Shown here piece after piece: positions 1-5,948 of a stretch of DNA of 8,318 bases. Below the pieces are notes generated by a model. It did no database searches. It was not told the DNA's origin and saw only the letters and a program-made list of their open reading frames with translations. Positions within the stretch are counted from its first letter, which is position 1. Every line of letters begins with the position of its first letter. The DNA is taken from the NCBI GenBank assembly GCA_038317685.1, contig JBBQBQ010000155.1, positions 1-8,318 on the forward strand, in the 5' to 3' direction. Made by a program: the position numbers and the translations under genes. This DNA is from JBBQBQ01 sp038317685 (GTDB taxonomy: Bacteria > Desulfobacterota > Desulfuromonadia > Desulfuromonadales > DDH964).

Positions 1-125
1 GGAGTTGCTGCCGGAGTTGCTGCCGGAGTTGCTGCCGGAGTTGCTGCCGGAGTTGCTGCCGGAGTTGCTGCCGGAGTTGCTGCCGGAGTTGCTGCCGGAG
101 TTGCTGCCGGAGTTGCTGCCGGAGT
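1..125. repeat. 12-bp perfect tandem repeat (minisatellite) inside secG
   Basis: Ten complete, identical copies of the 12-mer GGAGTTGCTGCC occupy 1-120, and the first five bases of another copy follow at 121-125. I see no mismatch between copies. Because 12 is a multiple of three, the array keeps frame in the minus-strand secG and reads as Ala-Ala-Thr-Pro repeats. The array continues off the left edge, so the true copy number is unknown. Lack of divergence suggests recent expansion by slippage or unequal recombination. Confidence 0.97.
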
Positions 126-386
126 GACCGAGGACGGCATCACGCTACCGCCGCCGGGCTGGCCGTAGAAATAGGCGAGGGTCAGGCTGGTGAGCATGAA
201 GATGATGGCCACGGCCGAGGTCATCTTGCTCATGAAGCTCTTGCCGCCCGCGGCACCGAAGACGGTCTGGCTGGCGCCGGCGCCGAAGGAAGCGCCGATC
301 TCGGCCCCCTTGCCGGCCTGAAGCAGGACGATGATGATCAGGGCGATGCAGACCAGAACGTGCAGGGCAACCAAAAGGTAAGTCAT
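1..386 (-). CDS. secG: SecG, preprotein translocase subunit (partial, 3' end outside window)
   Basis: SecG is the small inner-membrane subunit of the SecYEG channel and assists SecA-driven protein export. The reading frame from ATG at 386-384 stays open to the window edge (128 codons seen, no stop). It begins MTYLLVALHVLVCIALIII, the first membrane segment (about residues 3-23). The conserved SecG loop follows, with LLQAGKGAEIGASFGAG and a SQTVFGAAGGKSFMSKMTS stretch (about 21-57). A second membrane segment lies at about 58-74 (AIIFMLTSLTLAYFY). From residue 88 the tail is only Thr-Pro-Ala-Ala repeats, over 40 residues so far. SecG proteins are commonly 75-130 residues, often with a poorly conserved Ala/Pro/Ser-rich tail, so the core is normal and the tail unusually regular. 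AAGGAG (399-404) lies 12 bases upstream of the start. It lies 116 bases downstream of the pgk-tpiA fusion on the same strand and may be partly co-transcribed with it. Confidence 0.93.
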   Translation of the reverse strand, partial: MTYLLVALHVLVCIALIIIVLLQAGKGAEIGASFGAGASQTVFGAAGGKSFMSKMTSAVAIIFMLTSLTLAYFYGQPGGGSVMPSSVTPAATPAATPAATPAATPAATPAATPAATPAATPAATPAAT

Positions 387-428
387 GGTGAATCGGACTC
401 CTTGCCTGGGAAATTTTCAACAGCGCGC

Positions 429-458
429 AATCTAGCACAAAATTCCTGCCGGCGCCAA
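429..458 (-). promoter_or_regulatory. Candidate sigma-70 promoter for secG
   Basis: Read on the minus strand, TTGGCG (458-453) and TAGATT (434-429) are separated by 18 bases. A TG pair sits one base upstream of the -10 element, giving an extended -10 arrangement. Each hexamer matches consensus at 4 of 6 positions. It lies in the 116-bp space between the fusion gene and secG, which has no obvious terminator. The prediction is by eye and modest in strength. Confidence 0.35.
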
Positions 459-502
459 GAGAAAATCACCCCCGCCCTTGAGGAAATTCGCCTCCGGTGC
501 CG

Positions 503-2464
503 TCAACCGCGCTGGAAACGGACGATTCTTGCAAAATCGGCGGCTTTGAGACTGGCGCCACCGACCAGGGTGCCGTCGATATCGCCCTGGGCCATCAGGC
601 CGTCGACATTGTCGGGCTTGACGCTGCCGCCGTAGAGGATGCGGGTGGCGGCGGCGATATCCGGGTCGAAAAGCCCCTGCAGCAGCCCGCGGATAAATGC
701 GTGGGCGTCCTGGGCCTGATCGTTGCTGGCGGTCTTGCCGGTCCCGATCGCCCAGACCGGCTCGTAGGCGATGACCACGTCGGCCATCTGCACCGCGCTC
801 ACGGCGGCCAACCCGTCCCGGACCTGGCTGGTGAGGACCTCGAGCATCCGGTCTTCTTCCCGTTCCTCAAGGGTTTCACCGACACAGAGGATGGCCCTCA
901 TTCCGGCGGCGAGGACCGCCCGGAGCTTGCGGTTGACGAGGCCGTCGTCCTCCCCGAAGAGGTGGCGGCGCTCGGAATGACCGACGATCACATACCGGCA
1001 GCCGGCGTCTTTCAGCAGCAGCGGCGAAACTTCGCCGGTGAAGGCGCCACTGGTTTCAGGGTAGCAGTTCTGGGCGGCCAGCTGGATGGCGCTCTTCGCC
1101 AGAAGCTGAGCGGCAGGGACGAGACTGGTATAGACCGGGGCGACGACGATCTCGACCCCGGCGACGTCGGCGGTTGCGGCCTGCAGATCCCTGATCAGGT
1201 CGAGGGCTTCGGCCACGGTCTTGTGCAGCTTCCAGTTACCGGCCATCAGCGGGGTGCGTATCCCCGGCCGGGAGGGCTTGTCGGTCAGGGCGGTCACGCC
1301 GGGGAGTTCCTTGCCCTCCAGAAATTCGAGGGAGGCGCCACCGCCGGTGGAGATATGGGTCATGCGGCTTTCGAGTCCCGACTGATTGACGGCCGCCACT
1401 GAGTCGCCGCCGCCGATGATCGACAGCGAACCCGACTCGGCGATGGCCTGGGCCACCGCGAAGGTTCCGTGGGCAAAGGCCGGGAATTCGAAGACCCCCA
1501 TCGGCCCGTTCCAGATCACGGTGGCCGCCGACCGGAGAGCGGCGGCGTAGCGCGTCACGGTTTTCGGGCCGATATCGAGCGCCATCCAGTCGCTCGGGAA
1601 GTCGCCGTTGTCGCAGGTCCGGAAGGTCGCGTCGGCCTTGAACGCCGGAGCGATCACATGATCTTCCGGCAGCAGCAAGGCGACCCCGCGCTCCCCGGCG
1701 GCGGCGAGCAGGCGGCCGGCGAGTTCGACCTTGTCGGCTTCGAGGAGTGAGGTGCCGCAGTCGATCCCTTGCGCCTTGAGAAAAGTATAGGCCATGCCGC
1801 CGCCGATCAGCAGGGTATCGACTTTCCCCAGCAAATTCTCGATCACTTCGATCTTGTCGCTCACCTTGGCGCCGCCGATGACCGCCACGAAGGGGCGTTT
1901 GGGGGCAGCCAGGGCCTGGCCGAGGTAGCGCAGTTCCTTTTCCATCAGGTAGCCTGCTGCCGCCGGGCGCAGCAGCCTGGCGACGCCCTCGGTGGAGGCG
2001 TGGGCGCGGTGGGCGGTGCCGAAGGCGTCGTTGACATAAATCTCAGCGAGGGCCGCGAGCTGCCGGCAGAAGGCGGGATCGTTGTTTTCCTCCCCGGGAT
2101 GGAAGCGCAGGTTTTCCAGCAGCAGCACCTCTCCGTCGCCCAGTCCAGCTGCCATGGCTGCCACCGTTGGGCCCACGCAATCGGGGGCCATGAGGACCGG
2201 CTGGCCGAGAAGATGAGCCAGGTAAGGGGCCACCGGCGCCAGGCTGTACTTGGCTTCCGGCCCGCCCTTGGGGCGACCGAGGTGGGACGCGAGAATCAGG
2301 CGGCCGCCGCGCTCGATGATGGCGCGGATGGTCGGCAGGGCTGCGAGGATACGGGTGTCGTCGCTAATCCGGCGGTCGGCATCGAGGGGGACATTGAAGT
2401 CGACGCGGCAGAAGACCCGTTTTCCCTTCAGGTCGAGATCGTCAATGGTCATTTTGTTGAACAT
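503..2464 (-). CDS. pgk-tpiA: Bifunctional phosphoglycerate kinase / triosephosphate isomerase fusion
   Basis: One uninterrupted 653-residue ORF joins two cytosolic glycolytic enzymes. Residues 1 to about 396 are phosphoglycerate kinase (1,3-bisphosphoglycerate + ADP to 3-phosphoglycerate + ATP). They show RVDFNVP (20-26), HLGRPKG (61-67), GGAKVSDK (197-204), WNGPMGVFEF (318-327), GGGDS (351-355) and the C-terminal STGGGASLEFLEGK (372-385). Residues about 402-653 are triosephosphate isomerase (dihydroxyacetone phosphate to glyceraldehyde 3-phosphate). They show AGNWK with substrate Lys412, VGHSERR with electrophile His496, YEPVWAIGTGKT with catalytic base Glu568, and phosphate-binding YGGSV (611-615) and LVGGASL. 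All key residues of both enzymes appear intact. The linker is very short (about PSRPG). The ATG at 2464 is preferred because GGAGG (2476-2472) lies 7 bases upstream; Met5 would be too far from it. The gene follows gap, separated by a stem-loop. Similar PGK-TIM chains are known from Thermotoga. Confidence 0.96.
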   Translation of the reverse strand: MFNKMTIDDLDLKGKRVFCRVDFNVPLDADRRISDDTRILAALPTIRAIIERGGRLILASHLGRPKGGPEAKYSLAPVAPYLAHLLGQPVLMAPDCVGPTVAAMAAGLGDGEVLLLENLRFHPGEENNDPAFCRQLAALAEIYVNDAFGTAHRAHASTEGVARLLRPAAAGYLMEKELRYLGQALAAPKRPFVAVIGGAKVSDKIEVIENLLGKVDTLLIGGGMAYTFLKAQGIDCGTSLLEADKVELAGRLLAAAGERGVALLLPEDHVIAPAFKADATFRTCDNGDFPSDWMALDIGPKTVTRYAAALRSAATVIWNGPMGVFEFPAFAHGTFAVAQAIAESGSLSIIGGGDSVAAVNQSGLESRMTHISTGGGASLEFLEGKELPGVTALTDKPSRPGIRTPLMAGNWKLHKTVAEALDLIRDLQAATADVAGVEIVVAPVYTSLVPAAQLLAKSAIQLAAQNCYPETSGAFTGEVSPLLLKDAGCRYVIVGHSERRHLFGEDDGLVNRKLRAVLAAGMRAILCVGETLEEREEDRMLEVLTSQVRDGLAAVSAVQMADVVIAYEPVWAIGTGKTASNDQAQDAHAFIRGLLQGLFDPDIAAATRILYGGSVKPDNVDGLMAQGDIDGTLVGGASLKAADFARIVRFQRG

Positions 2465-2471
2465 GGCGGGG

Positions 2472-2476
2472 CCTCC
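2472..2476 (-). promoter_or_regulatory. Shine-Dalgarno GGAGG of the pgk-tpiA fusion
   Basis: GGAGG lies 7 bases upstream of the ATG at 2464. A second in-frame ATG (2452, residue 5) precedes a typical PGK N-terminus, but its distance to this site would be 19 bases, so the upstream ATG is the better start. Confidence 0.7.
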
Positions 2477-2516
2477 GGCATAGCGAGAAGGTCAGGGCAC
2501 AACCCGATGGATCGGC

Positions 2517-2555
2517 AAAAACCAAGGGCAGGACAACGGGGTCCTGCCCTTGGTT
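2517..2555 (-). terminator. Strong stem-loop with short T tract between gap and pgk-tpiA
   Basis: Arms at 2520-2533 and 2542-2555 are perfectly complementary over 14 bp, with core CCAAGGGCAGGA and an 8-base loop (2534-2541). On the minus strand the stem is followed by a run of five T (2521-2517) that overlaps its base. It starts about 14 bases after the gap stop codon. This is the form of a Rho-independent terminator. However, the next gene on the same strand starts only about 50 bases later and I see no convincing promoter in between. It may therefore act as a partial terminator or as a processing/stability stem that lets gap mRNA exceed pgk-tpiA mRNA. Confidence 0.75.
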
Positions 2556-2568
2556 GGCAGCGGTGCGG

Positions 2569-3570
2569 TTATCGGGCCGCGAGGTAGTTGACGAGGTCGA
2601 CGATGCGGTTGGAATAGCCCCATTCGTTGTCGTACCAGGAAAGGACTTTGACCAGGTTGCCGCCGATGACGGCCGTCGATTCGGCATCGACGGTGGAGGA
2701 GGCGGGGTTGCCGTTGAAGTCGATGGAGACCAGCGGCAGCTCGCAGTAGTCGAGAATCCCCTTGAGCGGGCCGTTGGCGGCCTGCTTCATGGCGGCGTTG
2801 ACGGCCGCGGCGGTGGTGGCCTTTTCGGTCTCCACCACCAGGTCGATCAGGGAGACGTTGGGGGTCGGTACCCGCACCGCCATGCCGTCGAGTTTTCCCT
2901 TGAGCTGCGGCAGGACCAGGGAGACCGCCTTGGCGGCGCCGGTGGTGGTGGGGATCATCGAGAGGGCAGCGGCCCGGGCCCGTCGCAGATCCTTGTGGGG
3001 CAGGTCGAGGATCTGCTGATCGTTGGTGTAGGAGTGGATGGTCGTCATCAAGCCTTTGACGATGCCGAATTCCTGCAGCAGCACCTTGGCCACCGGCGCC
3101 AGGCAGTTGGTGGTGCAGGAGGCATTGGAGATGACATGGTGGCGGGCGGGGTCGTAATCCTGCTCATTGACGCCCATGCAGACCGTCAGGTCGACCCCTT
3201 TGCCGGGGGCGCTGATCACCACCTTGGAGGCCCCCGCCTGGCGGTGCTTGTCGGCCTCGGCCATATCGGTGAAACGGCCGGTCGATTCGATGACGATGGA
3301 GACCCCGAGGGCCTTCCAGGGGAGGGCCGCCGGGTCCTTCTCCTTACAGACCTGAACCAGTTTGCCGTTGACCCGCAGGTTGTCGCCATCGACTGCGACC
3401 TCGGCGTTGAGAACGCCGTGGACGGAATCGTATTTCAGCAGATGGGCCAGGGTCGCTGCATCGGTCAGGTCGTTGACCGCGACAATATCCAGCGCGCCGG
3501 TTTTGAGAGCAGCGCGGAAAACATTGCGCCCGATACGGCCGAAGCCATTGATTGCTACTTTCGCAGCCAT
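2569..3570 (-). CDS. gap: Type I glyceraldehyde-3-phosphate dehydrogenase
   Basis: This enzyme oxidises and phosphorylates glyceraldehyde 3-phosphate to 1,3-bisphosphoglycerate in the cytosol, and also works in reverse for gluconeogenesis. The 333-residue length is standard. The N-terminal Rossmann fold starts AINGFGRIGRNVFRA (6-20). The active-site motif SNASCTTNCLAP has catalytic Cys152, and the partner histidine is His179 in TTIHSYTNDQ. The C-terminal DNEWGYSNRIVDLV is conserved. Asp34 in VNDLTD and the Leu190-Pro191 pair in LDLPHKDLRR match NAD-specific rather than NADP-using enzymes, so NAD preference is inferred. AAGGAGGAG (3585-3577) ends 6 bases before the ATG, a near-ideal ribosome binding site expected for a highly expressed gene. 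It is first in the gap, pgk-tpiA, secG set and is followed by a stem-loop. Confidence 0.98.
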   Translation of the reverse strand: MAAKVAINGFGRIGRNVFRAALKTGALDIVAVNDLTDAATLAHLLKYDSVHGVLNAEVAVDGDNLRVNGKLVQVCKEKDPAALPWKALGVSIVIESTGRFTDMAEADKHRQAGASKVVISAPGKGVDLTVCMGVNEQDYDPARHHVISNASCTTNCLAPVAKVLLQEFGIVKGLMTTIHSYTNDQQILDLPHKDLRRARAAALSMIPTTTGAAKAVSLVLPQLKGKLDGMAVRVPTPNVSLIDLVVETEKATTAAAVNAAMKQAANGPLKGILDYCELPLVSIDFNGNPASSTVDAESTAVIGGNLVKVLSWYDNEWGYSNRIVDLVNYLAAR

Positions 3571-3659
3571 GGGGTTCTCCTCCTTGAGCTTGACGACAGG
3601 GTTGACCGGCCAGGGCCGGAGATGAAAAACAGTGGCCTAGATGGTTGATATTCCGAGGA

Positions 3660-3688
3660 ATCATAGCGGATCGGTCCACAGGCGTCAA
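3660..3688 (-). promoter_or_regulatory. Sigma-70 promoter of gap
   Basis: On the minus strand TTGACG (3688-3683) and TATGAT (3665-3660) are separated by exactly 17 bases, each matching 5 of 6 consensus positions. Transcription would start near 3653, giving a leader of about 80 bases before the gap ATG. This is the best promoter in the window. It lies back to back with the candidate promoter of the kinase gene, with about 23 bp between the two -35 elements. Confidence 0.75.
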
Positions 3689-3711
3689 CCACCAAAACCG
3701 CATTTGTTGTA

Positions 3712-3740
3712 TTGCCCTTTCCAGACTCATATGGTATTAA
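3712..3740 (+). promoter_or_regulatory. Candidate sigma-70 promoter of the sensor kinase gene
   Basis: TTGCCC (3712-3717) and TATTAA (3735-3740) are 17 bases apart, each matching 4 of 6 consensus positions. The site is in the divergent region between gap and the kinase. Its leader would be about 50-55 bases. It is weaker than the opposing gap promoter. Confidence 0.4.
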
Positions 3741-3800
3741 ACAAACTTCCCGAACGGTTTTCCTCCTCTCGGCGGTCAGGGTCTGAGACGTAATCTTTTA

Positions 3801-5876
3801 ATGAAAAACACCCTTGAAAAACGAATCCTGGGATTCGCCTTTCTGATCCTGACCCTGACGATTTCCTTTAACACGGGGCTCAATATCGAGGGGTTCCGGC
3901 GCGATTATCGCGACGGTATCCTGTTGCGCTGCCGGACCCTTGCCACCAGCCTCAGAAGCTCGGTGGAAAAGGTACTGGCCCTCGGCATCCCGCTCAACGA
4001 ACTCGAAGGGATCAATGCCCGCTGCCAGGAGATCGTTGCCAGCGATCCTGAGATTTTCTACTGTCTCATCGAAGACAACCTCGGTCATCCCCTGTACACC
4101 AGTGACCCGTCCCTGCGGCTGGCCGCGCTCAGTGAATTTATCGCCGCCCTCAACGAACATACCGCCCGGATTCGCGTCCCGGGTCTCGGTGATTTCTACG
4201 ATGTGACCATTCCTCTGCTCGCCGCCGATGGCAAACTGGCAGGGCGGGTTCGGATCGGTTTCCCAGATAGTGTCCTCATGGAACACACCGCCAAGGTCTT
4301 TCAACGGTCGGTGCTGGTCCTCGCCTGTGCCATCCTGACCGTCTTCACGGTGGTGGTGTATTTCACCAAGCGTCACCTGATCGGACCGATCCGGCGGCTT
4401 TGCTCGGTGGCGGTTGAGATTGCCGGAGGCAACTTCCGGGTCAACGTTCCCAATATGCCGACCCGGGATTTTGCCGAACTTGGCACGGCCCTGCAGGAGA
4501 TGGCCGGGTCTCTCCAGGATCGCGACGAAAAGATCACCGAAAATTATCAAGAGCTGGAAGAAACCAATCGCCAGCTGCAGGAATCGTATGAATACCAGGA
4601 GGCCATCGGGGCGGAACTCGGCCGCAGCCGTGAAATGTACCGTTTGCTTCTTGAAGATGCCTCCGATGCCATTCTGGTCAGCAACGAGGACGATGCCATC
4701 GTCCTGGCCAACAAGGCCGCTGAACACCTTTTCAGCGTCGTCCGGGGGCGTATCGAGGGGGGCAACCTCTTCTCGTTCCTGGAGCAGCTCCAGTGCGAGG
4801 AGATCGAAACCCATTACCATCTGCATCAGCAGGTCCTGAAAGGACAATCCCTGGAAGGTGAGCTCATTTTCGTGCGCCCCTCCGATCAACGCCGGCTGGT
4901 CGGCTGGGCGCGCTCCTCGCCGGTCACCGGCAAGGACGGCAAGCGCATGGTTCAGACCATCGTCCGCGACGTCACCCGGGAGCGGGAAATCAAGGAAAAC
5001 CTTGAACGAAGCACCCGGGAGCTGGAGGAACTCAACCGCATGAAGGACTCTTTCCTCGGAGTCGCTTCTCACGAACTAAAAACCCCGCTGACCGTCATTA
5101 TCGGCTACACCGAGCTCCTCCTCGGGGAGATGCCCAACAAGGTCGATCCGTCAGCGCAGCCGATGCTGCAGCATATCGCCGACGCCGCCGATCGTCTTTC
5201 CGGAATCGTCCGCGACATGGTCGATGTCTCCATGCTCGACAACCGCCGACTGCGCCTCAAGCGCCGTCCCATCGACCTCAATGCCTTGGTACAGAAGGCG
5301 GGGGCGGAACTGGGGTATTTTGTTTCGCAGCGAAACCAGTCCCTGGTCCTCGATCTGGCCCGGAACCTGCCTTCGGTCCATTGCGACAGCGGCCGGGTCT
5401 ACCAGGTGCTGACCAACCTGATCGTCAACGCCATCAAATTCACCCCCGACCAGGGGACGATCACCCTCCAAACCCGGTTGACCGAGCGCCTGCGCCCCGT
5501 GCGCCAACGCTCCCCTGACACCGATGCCTTGACCGTCCCTCTCGCCGAGGAGATGCTCCCTTATGCCGAGATCGTGGTTCGCGACACCGGCATCGGCATT
5601 TCCGAAAACGACCAGCTGCATATCTTCGACAAATTCTACGAAGTCGGCAACATCGAGGAGCACTTCACCGGCAAGATCGCGTTCAAGGGGAAGGGGACCG
5701 GACTCGGTCTGACCATCGCCAAGGGGATCGTCGACATGCATGGTGGAGTAATCTGGGTGGAGAGTCCCGGCTTTGACGCGAAGAGCTTTCCCGGGAGCGC
5801 TTTCTATGTCCTGCTCCCTCTCCATGCCGCGGCGAAAGATCTTCCCGGGCTGGCCGAAAACCCTCTGCTGGCCTGA
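3801..5876 (+). CDS. Membrane-bound sensor histidine kinase (extracytoplasmic sensor-HAMP-PAS-HisKA-HATPase)
   Basis: This is a 691-residue two-component sensor kinase. Layout: a short cytoplasmic start, membrane segment 1 (about 8-26), an extracytoplasmic region (about 28-168), membrane segment 2 (about 169-188), HAMP (about 189-240), a coiled-coil-like linker (240-275), PAS (about 276-392), HisKA (about 410-480) and HATPase_c (about 515-675). The H-box VASHELKTPLT carries phospho-acceptor His424. The N-box TNLIVNAIKF has Asn539 and Asn543, the G1 box is DTGIGI (595-600), the F-box is IFDKFYE, and the G2 box is GKGTGLGL (630-637). The outer domain ends with a YDVTIPLLAADGKLAGRVRIG pattern reminiscent of PDC/CACHE sensors (inference); no ligand can be named. 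There is no receiver domain and no response regulator gene in the window, so its partner is unknown. ATG 3801 is the first ATG after an in-frame stop at 3738, but has only a poor Shine-Dalgarno sequence. About 25 extra residues lie between the N and G1 boxes. Confidence 0.94.
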   Translation: MKNTLEKRILGFAFLILTLTISFNTGLNIEGFRRDYRDGILLRCRTLATSLRSSVEKVLALGIPLNELEGINARCQEIVASDPEIFYCLIEDNLGHPLYTSDPSLRLAALSEFIAALNEHTARIRVPGLGDFYDVTIPLLAADGKLAGRVRIGFPDSVLMEHTAKVFQRSVLVLACAILTVFTVVVYFTKRHLIGPIRRLCSVAVEIAGGNFRVNVPNMPTRDFAELGTALQEMAGSLQDRDEKITENYQELEETNRQLQESYEYQEAIGAELGRSREMYRLLLEDASDAILVSNEDDAIVLANKAAEHLFSVVRGRIEGGNLFSFLEQLQCEEIETHYHLHQQVLKGQSLEGELIFVRPSDQRRLVGWARSSPVTGKDGKRMVQTIVRDVTREREIKENLERSTRELEELNRMKDSFLGVASHELKTPLTVIIGYTELLLGEMPNKVDPSAQPMLQHIADAADRLSGIVRDMVDVSMLDNRRLRLKRRPIDLNALVQKAGAELGYFVSQRNQSLVLDLARNLPSVHCDSGRVYQVLTNLIVNAIKFTPDQGTITLQTRLTERLRPVRQRSPDTDALTVPLAEEMLPYAEIVVRDTGIGISENDQLHIFDKFYEVGNIEEHFTGKIAFKGKGTGLGLTIAKGIVDMHGGVIWVESPGFDAKSFPGSAFYVLLPLHAAAKDLPGLAENPLLA

Positions 5877-5883
5877 TTTCCCC

Positions 5884-5912
5884 TTGCGCGACCAGGCAAA
5901 TTCCGGTATATA
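5884..5912 (+). promoter_or_regulatory. Candidate promoter for the WalJ-like hydrolase gene
   Basis: TTGCGC (5884-5889) and TATATA (5907-5912) are 17 bases apart in the 72-bp gap after the kinase gene. The implied start is near 5919. It suggests the hydrolase gene can be transcribed independently of the kinase. The -35 element is imperfect. Confidence 0.4.
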
Positions 5913-5917
5913 GACTG

Positions 5918-5939
5918 CGCCCCGCCGGGGCGGGAGGAG
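5918..5939 (+). promoter_or_regulatory. GC hairpin abutting the Shine-Dalgarno of the hydrolase gene
   Basis: CGCCCC (5918-5923) and GGGGCG (5927-5932) can form a 6-bp GC stem with a 3-base loop, directly followed by the purine-rich ribosome binding site GGGAGGAG (5932-5939). The binding site lies 6 bases before a TTG (5946) and 9 bases before a GTG (5949), so it supports either start. The hairpin could limit ribosome access or simply cap the transcript 5' end; both are inferences. Confidence 0.4.
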
Positions 5940-5948
5940 TGCTCTTTG

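Noticed and set aside
1..125. CRISPR array
   Set aside because: The 12-bp units are directly contiguous with no spacers and are in frame with secG.
145..438. A 97-codon minus-strand frame over secG
   Set aside because: It is a different frame from the true secG, which starts at 386 and has no stop in the window. Its Arg/Pro-rich product has no membrane segments.
497..3648. Long plus-strand open frames (497-1402, 1769-2587, 2554-3648) opposite pgk-tpiA and gap
   Set aside because: They lie entirely or almost entirely over clear minus-strand genes, are Gly/Asp/His-rich in the manner of antisense shadows, and lack convincing ribosome sites or family motifs.
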